DNA from: Linum tenue
Lineage: Eukaryota > Streptophyta > Magnoliopsida > Malpighiales > Linaceae
Direction: 5' to 3'
Length of the DNA stretch: 64,000 bases
Assembly: GCA_946122785.1 (NCBI GenBank)
Contig: CAMGYJ010000009.1
Span: forward strand, 30,539,633-30,603,632
Shown: positions 11,789-22,280 of the stretch, piece after piece
Position numbering within the stretch: position 1 is the first letter of the stretch
Layout of the letters: every line of letters starts with the position of its first letter
The notes under the pieces: generated by a model
The model's input: the letters and a program-made list of their open reading frames with translations, nothing else
Database searches by the model: none
Told to the model about the DNA's origin: nothing
Translations under genes and position numbers: made by a program

Positions 11789-12873
11789 GGATTTTGCTAC
11801 GGTGACATGCATGTCACGGTGACATGCACTTTTCGGTCGACCTCATATAGGATCAGGTCGACCTAATCTGTTGTTTCAGTGTAAAAACAGTTTCATGGTG
11901 CCTACTTTGGAGATTCATATCTTACAATTGGCTAGATGGAAATTGGTGATTAAAGGCTTGTTTTGAAGCTGAAGTGTCCCTCTACACATTAAAGTACTTG
12001 GGAGCTCAATAGAAAGTCCAGAAGACCATTTTTGAACCTGACCAAAAGGCTATGCCAAAACTGGGAAACTGCCTGAAAATGGCTAAGTCTGGCAACGTGT
12101 TTGTCAAGCCTACTTTGGAGCTCAATTTGAGAAGCATGGATGTGAGTCAAGTCCAGGGGCCTCTACCACGTTAAATTACGTATTTTTTATACAAAGGCAA
12201 TGAATTGGATGAAAGATTGAATATCTTTAAGGCTTCAAACAAAAGGCTCGAAGTTGCTACGAAGGCTATTTTCTGGCAGCTTGCTTGTGCTCGAAGTCTG
12301 CCAGAAAAACAGCCTTCGTAGCAACTTCGACCCTTTTGTTTGAAGCCTTAAAGATATCCAATCTTTCATCCAATGCCTTGAATTTGTATAAAAACATACC
12401 TAATTTAATGTGGTAGAGGCTCCTGGACTCTACTCGCATTCATGCTTCTCGAATTGAGCTACAAAATAGGCTTCACAAACACGTTTCCAGACTTAGCCAT
12501 TTCTAGGCAGCTTCCCAGTTTTGGCATAGCCTTTTGATGAGGTTCAAAAATGGTCTTCTGGACTTCCTATCGAGCTCTCAATCACTTCAATATGTAGAGG
12601 GACACTCCTGCTTCAAAACAAGTCATTAGTCTTCAATTTCCATCAAGCCAATTGTATGATATGAATATCCAAAGTAGGCACCATGAATTGTTTTTACACT
12701 GAAACAACAGATTAGGTCGACTTGATCCTATATGAGGTCGACCGAATCCTAAATGAGGTCGACCAGATCCTATATGAGGTCGACCGAATTCTAAATGAGG
12801 TCGACCTAATCCTAACTGAGGTCGACCGGAAAGTGCAAGTCACCGTGACATGCATGTCACATTAGGCACACCC
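11789..12873 (+). mobile_element. Foldback Mutator-like element, copy 1 (1085 bp)
   Basis: The whole element is one near-perfect inverted repeat around a short centre at about 12272-12303. A perfect 9-bp duplication TAAAGTATA flanks it (11780-11788 and 12874-12882), the Mutator length. The ends read GG[A/G]T...GTGACATGCATGTCAC, with the palindrome ACATGCATGT close to each tip. The left arm has 2 and the right arm 6 GGTCGACC-type units. It encodes no protein; its transcript would fold into a hairpin of roughly 500 bp. Confidence 0.9.
12715..12827. repeat. 21-bp tandem array of GGTCGACC palindromes (copy 1)
   Basis: Six units start at 12715, 12736, 12757, 12778, 12799 and 12820, exactly 21 bp apart; the first is GGTCGACT. 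The spacers alternate between TATATGA-type and TAAATGA-type. The short arm has two units at 11835 and 11856 with the same spacing. Confidence 0.95.
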
Positions 12874-12882
12874 TAAAGTATA

Positions 12883-13321
12883 TGAATAAATATTTTTTAA
12901 AAATTAATATTCAAGTAATTCGTAAAAGAAAAAAAAAACATATTAATACAAGCTTCCTTTAGTATAAACAACGTATTTTATATCCAAAATGAATTGTAAG
13001 AAATTATTTGTTTTTTATATGCTTAAGTAATGTATCTAACATTCCTAGCGGAAGGATTTTTCTATATACTTAGTAGAATAAAATAAACTACGGATTAGAA
13101 AATTGAGGGTTTTCACTTTTCGTTGTTACCTTATTCATAGTGTTATTTAATTATATATTACTATAGTGATAGAAAGTTGAATTTCATAAGAAAGGAATCT
13201 TGAATTATTAACCTATTCATATAATATACCAACATATATATGAAACCATTTTTATTCTTCCCTCCAGAGCTCTTATAAAGGACAATGGTTTGAATTCTTG
13301 ACTTAGGCTTTCATTGAGTTT
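12883..13321. other. AT-rich intergenic DNA
   Basis: No gene or element is recognised. Its last bases run into the CATAG direct repeat that precedes the SMART-like element. Confidence 0.6.
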
Positions 13322-13326
13322 CATAG

Positions 13327-13617
13327 TGTTAGAGTGTGGTATAAGATCTAGCATAACCTTTTCCCAACAACTCGGGTTATTGGGACCAACTGGTTTATGA
13401 CATGGTATCAGAGCTGGTTTGGTCAAGTGGTCGTGTGTTCGAATCTCCACGACCCCCAATATTAACAGTTGATTAAAGCACAAGGTATGGTGGGCCTGTG
13501 CAAACTTCAAGCTCGTGGGTTGGCTTTCGTTTGAGGAGGCGTGTTAGAGTGTGATATAAGATCCAGCATAACCTTCTCCCAACAACTCGAGTTATTGGGA
13601 CCAACTGGTTTATGACA
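13327..13617 (+). mobile_element. SMART-type mini LTR retrotransposon, 291 bp
   Basis: Two 76-bp direct repeats (13327-13402 and 13542-13617), each TGTTAGAG...TTTATGACA, act as LTRs. Immediately inside the first is a primer-binding site TGGTATCAGAGC (13403-13414), and just before the second is a purine tract GAGGAGGCG. With only 139 bp internal and no coding capacity, it matches the size described for SMART elements. CATAG lies at its left edge (13322-13326); the right copy appears only after the adjacent TRIM (14801-14805). Confidence 0.88.
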
Positions 13618-13620
13618 TTA

Positions 13621-14800
13621 TATAGGAGTTTTAGGAATAGTGGTGTGTATTATTATGAAACCACAAAGGGGTTTATATAGATTACAAGACTTGGACAATA
13701 AGTAAGAGAACCACAATACTAAAAGGACACGGTAATACTAAGAACTATACTATAAGGACAAGGAAATATAAGATTATTCATAATCTATCTCTAACACGCC
13801 CCCGCAAGATGATGGTGTGAAGAACAACATCAATCTTGACCAAAATATGCCAATCTTGAAGAACACGCAATGTGATGGTGTATAATGTGCTGCAAACTCG
13901 TCGAACTCTCATACTTGAAGAGTGAAGCCAACTAACCGTCGTCTTGGAGAAGAAGAAATCATCAAACTTGCAATTCATACGTTGCAACGAAACTCACTCG
14001 TCGTCAAAAATTGACCGGAAACGAGATGAACAATAATCAATTGGTTTTAACGATACCAATAAACGTAAACTGGTGTAGGACACGAGGCATTCATCCGAAT
14101 GACCGTTGTCGGAGAAGCTTTCTTCGTTCCATACACGTGAAGAAGAGATGGTTGGAGGATGACCGTGGCTCCGCCATATAATTCTGCAACAATCTGAAAA
14201 TATAAGAACGATAACATCGGCTATAAAAACCGGATCTTGATCTCCAAGGACAATGCGACAGTGGTCAATCGTCAGAGCACAAAACAACTATCAGAATCTG
14301 CAACGAAAAATAACGAAGATGACATGGAATAAAGGAATGCTTTTGGGACAGTGGAAATTGAAGCTTCAACTGTTATGCTGGGGACGAGAGGCGTAGAGGA
14401 AGATTTGGGAAAAGGGGATTTTATTTATTAGTTTTATTTGGTTGAATGAAACGAAGACCTAGTAAAATAAAGTAGAAGGGAAGAATAATAATATGAATAG
14501 GGATGCAGTGGTTACGCTGCGGTCGGAAGAGGACCGAGTGAGTGAGGGATCATCCTGCCGACGAAAGAAAACAAGGTTTTAGGGTTCTTGGATCAACATT
14601 GTTAAGCAATAGGCTCTGATACCATACAGGAGTTTTAGGAATAATAGTGTGTATTATTATGAAACCACAAAGGGGTTTATATAGATTACAAGACTTGGAC
14701 AATAAGTAAGAGAACCACAATACTAAAAGGACACAATAATACTAAAAACTATACTATAAGGACAAGGAAATATAAGATTATTCATAATCTATCTCTAACA
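13621..14800 (-). mobile_element. TRIM-like non-autonomous LTR retrotransposon, 1180 bp
   Basis: Two 176-bp direct repeats (13621-13796 and 14625-14800) flank an 828-bp non-coding interior. It runs on the minus strand: LTR starting TGTTAGAGATAG, primer-binding site TGGTATCAGAGCC directly inside the right LTR, and a G-rich polypurine tract (GCGGGGGCG) before the left LTR. The LTRs end in TA rather than CA. The flanks CATTA and CATAG match imperfectly. It abuts the SMART element. Confidence 0.85.
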
Positions 14801-14805
14801 CATAG

Positions 14806-15824
14806 CTCTACTTGAGTGGCTTGGATCTTAGATGCATCCGTTCATGTATTCGTATTTATATTTACATCTCCAAAAATAACCTTTCCCCCTCCCCTGGTTG
14901 GACATAATTTAAGTGAACAAACCACAACGATAAGACAAATCTCTCATCATCACTTCTAATTCTAATTGCATTTGGTTATTAGTAAGACAAAAACCTCAAT
15001 TTCTATGGAAGAAGTTTCACCAGATCGATCATCCCTTTTGTTCTTGAATCATCCAATAAGCCTTCCACAAAATAAAAGTTTTTTAAAAAAGTCATCCAAT
15101 AAGTGGTTTATGGCTTAGTTTGACCCTGCGGTAGTTTTTGTAGAAACAGCTTCTGACTTGAGCTTTTAGAAAGGTATTTTTCAAAAAAAGCAGTTGAGTG
15201 TTTGGTTGAAAATTTATTACAAGTGCTTTTTAATATGAGAGGTTGTGTAAAATTACTGTAAAGTACTTATAATATAAATTATGAATAATAATTATAAACA
15301 ATAAAATGTAGTCAAATGGATCTGACTTCTTTTATATTTTATAATATAATTTTATACTTTATTTTATTTTTAAAATGATATAAATGAAAAAAAATATTTT
15401 CTGAAATATAATTAAAATATGGTAAGGATAATCTTGTATTTTCAAAACAACTTTTCGTAGAAGCTCCGAATACTTTTATGTTATACAAAAACATTTTTCT
15501 GCTCAAGAGCCAAACTTTTAAAGGTGTTTGGCCATATTTTATTTTTTTAAAGCGAAAAACATTTCTAAAATCTGGACAAATATAAGCTATGTTACCTTCG
15601 TCGGTTTTGGTGATCTTTCTATTAGTTTCAGCCCACAGGCCCAGTTGATGGAACAAAGTACAAACGCTAGAAATTGGATAGGCTGTTTGGACAACATGAC
15701 CCTTCGACAATCCCCGGTTTGTCAAAAAAAAAAAAAGACAATCGCCGGCCTGCTACAAATCCGAAGTAGACTCACTATTCAATAAGATATACACACCTGA
15801 GGAAGAACAGGGATAATAATCGTA
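14806..15824. other. Intergenic DNA, no gene recognised
   Basis: The sequence is AT-rich. Stretches around 15120-15560 have inverted GCTTCTGACTTGAGC-like and GTTTGGCC-like motifs reminiscent of degraded MITEs, but I found no clear ends or duplication. Confidence 0.5.
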
Positions 15825-16016
15825 GACTACAAATTCGCCGTTAACCACATACTGTAATCAACTAAAGTGTTTATCTTGATAATATAGACTAATAGGTCCT
15901 TTATGTCACAAATTCAAAGGGACTACAAATTCGCCATTAACCACATACTGTAATCAACTAAAGTGTTTATCTTGATAATATAGACTAATAGGTCCTTTAT
16001 GTCACAAATTCAAAGG
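15825..16016. repeat. 96-bp direct tandem duplication
   Basis: Two head-to-tail copies (15825-15920 and 15921-16016) of a 96-bp unit starting GACTACAAATTCGCC; the only difference I see is near the start of the unit, G versus A after CGCC. The near identity implies a recent duplication. No gene content. Confidence 0.95.
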
Positions 16017-16374
16017 GAGTCCACAACGATGTCACGTGAAACAAATCGAAGCTAACACCTGCAGAAGTATTTACAAAATTCAACACATTATACTAAAAAA
16101 TCTACACCATAAGAAATTAATATCACGTCTTTGTAAAATGTTCTTTTAGTGAGACTTACAAGTTATAAATGTTTTGATCGACACCATTAATCGACCCATT
16201 TTGAAACTATAAATTCGAACTAAATATATGGAGAAGTGAAGATCCCAAATGTCACACAACCATGTCCATATATCCATAATCCATATGGTGAATTTGTGGG
16301 AAAGAAATGAGAAGTCCTGATGGCAGAAAGCTTGTCTGAATTTTGGGATTTTCTTTGAGAAACTCACAGCCAAT

Positions 16375-16806
16375 GACATCTCCCTTCCAGGTTTCAAAGT
16401 TGGAGTCACTTACTCCTTCAATGACACCGTTCGCTCTGCTGCTCGACACCTAGCGCGTTCTCGTCCGTCCCACACAGCACCTGCTGATCAACATGCTTTC
16501 GGATGTCCAATTTGTGCAGGAGTTCGTGAAGGTGAACCCAGGGAGGCTTAGAAGTACGTTTGATGCATTTGCAGGAGGGTTGAAGAAGATGGGAATCGAA
16601 TGCGCAGAGAGCAATGGTGGGTTCTTGTGCTGGGTTGGTTGAACAGTGAGAAAGGGGAACTAGAGCTTTGGGACAAGTTGTTGAACACAGGGAAGGTCAG
16701 TGTAACTCCTGGATCATGTTGCCATTGTATTGAACTTGGATGGTTCAGATTCTGTTTTGCTAGCTTGACTGAGAGAGAGATTCCTGCTGTTCTCGAGAGA
16801 ATATGA
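16375..16806 (+). pseudogene. ACC-synthase-like (ACS) C-terminal fragment
   Basis: Reading the plus strand across shifting frames gives a class I aminotransferase C-terminus of the ACC synthase family: SLPGFKVG followed by YSFNDTV (just after the PLP lysine), [19 protein letters not shown] and [20 protein letters not shown], whose arginine normally binds substrate. At least two frameshifts and a stop (after WVG) break it, and the SLSKD lysine segment is not recognisable upstream. No N-terminal half is present nearby. Active enzymes make ACC, the ethylene precursor; this copy cannot. Its position beside the LRR kinase suggests a relict of an ACS10-like gene. Confidence 0.85.
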
Positions 16807-17275
16807 GGTGTTGCTGAATCGTGTAAATCTCAAAGTTGAAGAAATTTCTGATTTTGCTGAACAGAAATGTTTAGGCCATCGCAGTATAGGGGTTTTTCAG
16901 GGTAGGTAGGAACAACTTATTGGAGCATGTACCATAGCAGAAGAAGAAGCAAATTAAGGGTTATTTACTTATTTTTATAACAGAACTACGGAAGTGTGTG
17001 ATAGGTTAGTTTCATTTTGGTAATCAAAATGTTATCCATTTGTGAATTGTTTTCAAATATATTGGACTACCATGATATATAAAACGAATCATTTTATTTG
17101 CAATAAGTTACCGCCATAAACAACTTGATCCTTTTCAAGTTCAAAAAATGGATACCAAAGAATGAATTTCCATCTCCCCCTCTCCTTCCCCTAACACAAC
17201 ACCTTTCATCTACACAAAAACCAACCAAAGCCACTAAGAAAACCCATAACAAAATAAAGAGACATTGCAATCTTA
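16807..17275. other. Intergenic / 3' flank of the LRR kinase
   Basis: No coding region. The part nearest 17275 is presumably the kinase 3' UTR on the minus strand. Confidence 0.5.
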
Positions 17276-20036
17276 CTATGACGATTCCCCTCCATTTCTG
17301 ATCGATTCAAGCACTTGAACAACCTCAACCATGCTGGGTCTCCTCGAAGGAGCTTCCGAAGTACAAATCAACCCGAGTTTCATAACCTGAATCACTTCAT
17401 TCTCCGGGAAATCTCTCAGATTCCTGTCGAAACAATCAGAAGCAGGGCCATTTTCCAACACCCTTTGAACATAATCACGCAAACCCATCACCTGGTTCGA
17501 CAACGACAACACCGGTGTCTTCCCTGTAACCAGCTCCAACAAAATCACTCCAAAACTATACACATCAACTTTCTCATTCACTCTAAGACTCTGAACCAGC
17601 TCTGGTGCCATGTACCCTGCAGCACTGTGGCTGGTCGAACCATCAGGATCTAAAATTGGTAGCAACTTCCCCAACCCGTAATCTGACAGCTTGGCCTCGT
17701 AGCTTTCATCCAAGAGTATGTTGGTGGCTTTGATGCTGAAGTGGAGAATTGGTGGCTTGCAATCATGGTGAAGATAGGAGAGAGCTCTTGCCGCTCCCAG
17801 TGCGATCTGGAACCTTCTAGACCAGTAATGGAGCTCAGCATTGCCAACAGCTGCAGTACTTGTACTAGGAAATTCAGGGGAGCCATGTAAATTGTGGTCT
17901 AAGCTTCCATTTGGATAGAACTCGGTGAACATTAACCTCATTGACGATGACCAGTAATAGCCCTGGAAAGAAACCAGGTTGGGATGTCTTAGGTTGGCCA
18001 ATGGTCCAATTTCGTGCTCAAACTCATCTAGGGTCTTTATCCTGCCCAAATACTGAAGCTTTTTCACAGCGATCGCAACCCCAGCTGTAAAATTTCTCCT
18101 GTAGACCGGACCTAGAGATCCACGTCCTAACAAGAATTCCTTATCGAATATAGTTCTGGTGGCTTTCCACCAATCCTCATACTTCGCAGGCAGACTCTTG
18201 CTGTATAGAACCAGCTTCCCTATTTTGACGTGTGAATCAGTGGAACTTGAACCAGGTGGCGTGCTCTCAACAACTACCACTTCATCTCTGCCCCGTGCTC
18301 TGATGTTCATGATGGATACCATACAAACACCAAGAAGGATGAGAGATGCAGCGATTATTGCTACAATGACCGAAGTACTCAGCACCTTGCTTTTTCTCCT
18401 TGCTGCAGGTGGTGTTGCTGTTCCAGTGCATGGATTCTGCAATGGAGGACCACAAAGGTCGGAGTTGTTGAGGAATGGAGATGGTCCAAATGCCTGGAGT
18501 GTTGGTGCTGAAGGGATTTGGCCAGAAAGGGTGTTGGAAGATAGATTTAGGCGTGTTAGATTTGATAAGTTTCCGAGAGAAGGAGGTATTGAGCCAGAAA
18601 GGTCGTTCTTGGATAAGTCAAGGAGTTTCAGCATTGAGAAGTTGCCAAAAGATGAGGGTATGCTGCCATTAAAATGGTTTCCGTGTAGATCAAGGACTTC
18701 CAAGGAAGTTATGTTGGAAAGTGTGTCAGGAATTTGTCCATCTAAGGAGTTACCAGAGACATCCCTGCATGACGTAAATAAGAGAAGTGGTTAGAAACTT
18801 AGACAATGATGGTAACTTTAACAACCATTTCAAGCTTGCACTAGATACTCACAGATCTCGAAGAAATTTGCAATTGCTTATGTCTTGAGGAATTTGACCA
18901 ACGAGGTTGAGATTGTGGAGATCCAAAACCAGAAGCAACTCAATGGATCCAAAACCTGTAGGAATGGTTCCAGCTATAGAATTGTTCCCCAGATTGAAAA
19001 CCAAAAGCTTTGTCAGTTGTGTAATCTGGACTGGAATTCCTCCACTGAGCCTGTTGAATCCCACATCAAAAAGCAAAAGATTTCTGCAGTTTGCTACGTT
19101 TGGTGGTATCTCCCCATCAAAGCCATTCCCTGAGGCATCAAGGATTTCTAGACTCTCGCTGCAGGTTTGAAACTTGGGAATCTCACCACGAAAACCATTT
19201 TGAGACACATTGAAATAAGTCATGTTCTGCAATCCAATAACCCCGAATGGAGCCAAACCAGTGAAGCCATTGCTGCCAAGATCCAAAAAACTCAATCTCT
19301 GGCATGTTTCAATCTCCTCTTGTACAATCCCAGTTAGCACATTGCTTCTCACAGACATGTACTGTAGCAAAGGAATATCACAGATTCTAGGAGGCATTTC
19401 GCCACTAAGATTGTTGAATGAGAAATCGAACCCCTCGAGATTTACACAATTCACAATGGAGAGAGGGATTAAACCAGAAAGGGTGTTGTGAGCAAAAGAG
19501 ACAAACTTGGTTCTGAAGCAAAACTTAAACAAAGCTGATGGTATCTGTCCAAAAAACTGGTTCCTTGACAAGTCAAGAAACCGAATGTTTGGCAGATCCC
19601 CAATGAATTCCGGGATTGACCCAGATAAAGCATTGGAGCTCAAGTTAATCTTCCATAATGTACTTAGTTCTGAATACTCCTGAGGGATACTCCCAGTAAA
19701 CTGGTTGCCATACAATGTCAAGATTCTCAGAGATCTCAAACCTGATAATCCTGGTGACAGAACTCCAGACAGGGAAGTGTTCCAAAGAACAATCCTCTCC
19801 ACTAGTCCAACTGAGTTGCAGAAAACGCCACTGAATTCACAAGGGTTGCCGCTGGGAACCCAGGTGGCCAAGCTGCTGTAAGGGTCATTAGTGATGTTTC
19901 CCCTAAACTGCAGCAAGATGTCCTTCTCTGTAGTAACTGACTGAGAAACCGTTTCCAACGCAGTAAACCCAAGGAGGCAAGCCGTTAGGAGCAAAAGAGC
20001 ATGAGGGAGACAGAACTGGCAAAATCTTCTCCTCAT
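17276..20036 (-). CDS. LRR receptor-like kinase, probable pseudokinase (At1g62950/At1g12460 type)
   Basis: Two exons: 18853-20036 and 17276-18764, joined by a GTGAGT...TGCAG intron that restores RDL-DVSGNS in frame; 890 aa. The ATG at 20036 gives a hydrophobic signal peptide (about residues 1-30). An LRR N-terminal cap and about 15-17 LRRs follow (about 35-510), then one transmembrane helix (about 525-549) and a cytoplasmic kinase-like domain (about 600-885). The ATP lysine is present (AVKKL), but the catalytic loop reads HFSIKATN instead of HRDxKxxN and the metal loop DYG instead of DFG, so catalysis is unlikely. Length and sequence match the Arabidopsis pair closely. Expected at the plasma membrane; ligand unknown. 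Confidence 0.95.
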
Positions 20037-21051
20037 GCTCACTGTGGAAAATGTAGACAAAATTGGATCTCTAACCGTTTGGCATTATTGACAAAACAAC
20101 ATGGATGCCAAGAACACCCAAAAGTGGAGAGAGAGAAGATCAGTCAGCCTCTCCTCTGCAACAAAATCTTCCTCCTCGAACCACCACAAGTGAAAACCCT
20201 GACCTCATCAACCAAATAGAACAGCAGCATTCTTCTTCTCTTCCTCTCTTTTGACCCTCACCACAATTCTCACTGAAAATGAAAGAAAAGCACCCAACTT
20301 CTTGCTGGCTTGCCAATAATCACACAGAAACCGAAGACAATTAAACGGCTCAAACTACAAGCAACCCTTTTGCTGTCGGTTGGAAAAATGGAAATTGTGG
20401 GTTTTGTTAAGAACCAAATTTCTCAAACACCTAGCAGGCACAGAAGCATGAGAGGGAGAGAGTGACTCTAAGAGAGAGAGGGAAGGAGGGAGGGAGACAG
20501 AGATTGAAGTTGGGGACAAACCAAAACTGCCTCGGCTGGAAAGGAAGCAGAGTACAGGGGTTGGGTTGCAGCAAAAATTAATTAATGGGGGAAAGTGGCC
20601 TCCTTCTGAGTGATTCCCCTCCAAATGTGCTACCAACTGAAGAGGGGAACCACGTGCATTCTCTTTCCCTCCACAACTGTTACTCGTCGCTCTCAAAGGT
20701 TGCAGCTTTACGCTACTAAATTACGATTACTAGTCCTAATTAGCCTAAAGACTGAAGCTTCCAAGTCAAGTGGGATTAAGCGAGAAACAAAGAAGACATG
20801 AGCTTACGAGTTCCCAAGGGTTAGTCATAAAATGGCAGCTGGGGAAGAAAGGAAGGAATGGAAGGATGTCGTTGTTGTGAAGAGGGCAAATGCATTTACT
20901 CCGTTTCACCAACTGAGTCGACACCAGCTTACCATTATTATCAGGGAGAGCCATTCTAGAGACCCAATTGGAGTTCAATGCGGGGAAACTTAGCTAAAGA
21001 CAGAGAGAGATTTGGGAGAGAAACCGAAAGGTAAAAGAAAACAAACAAGGA

Positions 21052-21082
<31 letters not shown>

Positions 21083-21132
21083 TTCAATTTAGGGCGGAAA
21101 ATTGAGGAGAGAATGGTAGGAGCACTTCTACT
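20037..21132 (-). promoter_or_regulatory. 5' UTR and promoter region of the LRR kinase
   Basis: Upstream of the start codon the minus strand is rich in CT tracts (about 20453-20505), as in plant 5' UTRs. I could not place the transcription start. A (GAAA)n microsatellite occupies 21049-21082. No other gene is seen. Confidence 0.5.
21049..21082. repeat. (GAAA)n microsatellite
   Basis: About eight uninterrupted GAAA units. Confidence 0.95.
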
Positions 21133-21414
21133 ATGCTATATAGTATTGGTGCTTTAATGTACAACTTAAAGTTGTACCATAACATTAAATGTATAAGTTT
21201 AGGTTGTACCATAAAACAATTTGTACCATTATGTTATGGTACAACTTTACAACTTGAAGTTGTACCATCACATAATGGTACAAGTTCAAGTTGTACCATA
21301 AAAGAATTTGTACAAAAAGTATAGGTACAATCTGAAGTTGTACCATAACGTAAATGTACAATTTTAAGTTGTACCATAAAGGCAAAAACCTATAGCACCA
21401 ATACTATATAGCAT
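21133..21414. mobile_element. MITE with an internal array of GTAC hairpins, 282 bp
   Basis: The ends are perfect 21-bp inverted repeats (21133-21153 and 21394-21414) starting ATGCTATATAGTATTGG. The interior holds about six degenerate units, most self-complementary, of the form GTACAACTT-AAGTTGTAC followed by CATAA. I did not find an unambiguous target duplication, so the superfamily is open. Confidence 0.8.
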
Positions 21415-22271
21415 TGTAAAATTTCTCGAATGGTAGATGTCAATGGGGGTGTTCTGGTTTTGGGCTGGACCGGGGATTGCCATTAGGGTTTAGGGAAGGG
21501 TCTTGATTTTGTTTTAATCCATTTAAATTATTTGTTCAATTTCTGCTTTGCTTTTTGTCAAGGTTAAGCACTAGCACAACTATATTGTTAATGTTGGTAT
21601 TAATACATTTTTTTTGATAATGGTGGTATTAATACATTTTTGCTTCCTGAAAAACGAATACAGAAGTTAAACATATGCTCGAGAATTATATCATACATTA
21701 ACAATTCATTGGAGAATTATGTTATGGTTTAGTCAACGACAACAATGGATGACTAGAAAATAAATACGATAGCCATTTTGGACGTCAAAACTAGAAATTA
21801 ATCTTCATTCCCAAACTACGTGAGTATATAGATATTATAATGCTTGACAAAGAATTGTGCAAGATATATCTAATTATCACATATACTAGGTAAATACAAG
21901 TCATAAAAACGACAAGGACTTAGTGGCTGGTCTTCAATTTGAAGGTCTCATATTTAAATCTTTTAAGTAATACCTGATAATAAAATTAAATTGATACTAC
22001 TCTTGTCTTTTAAAAATCATAGAGCACTTCACAATTTCCTCGCCAAACAAGGCAATAAGTAATTAATAGAACTAGATTTAGGTCCTACCCGTTGGCCGGA
22101 TATATTTCATTAATGATTAATTGCATAATAACAATAACTATTATTTGATAAAAAGAACGTTTTATTTGGTATCAGAAAAAAGTTCAAATTATCTAATTAT
22201 CGAAAAGTAAAAAATTCATATGAAACATAATTTCCACTAAGTAAAATTAATCTTATCCAAGTCTTGAACAT
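21415..22271. other. AT-rich intergenic DNA
   Basis: No gene. A possible Helitron 3' end at 22072-22105 (minus strand, CTAG preceded by a GC-rich motif similar to that at 849) is only weakly supported because its hairpin is imperfect. Confidence 0.5.
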
Positions 22272-22280
22272 TATAATTTA

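Noticed and set aside
12715..12827. Regular repeats with constant spacing that resemble a CRISPR array
   Set aside because: The spacers are near-identical, the repeat is an 8-bp palindrome, no cas genes occur, and the genome is eukaryotic.
20037..20060. Upstream extension of the LRR kinase by eight codons
   Set aside because: The first codon would be TTG; the ATG at 20036 gives a normal signal peptide and 890 residues, as in the relatives.
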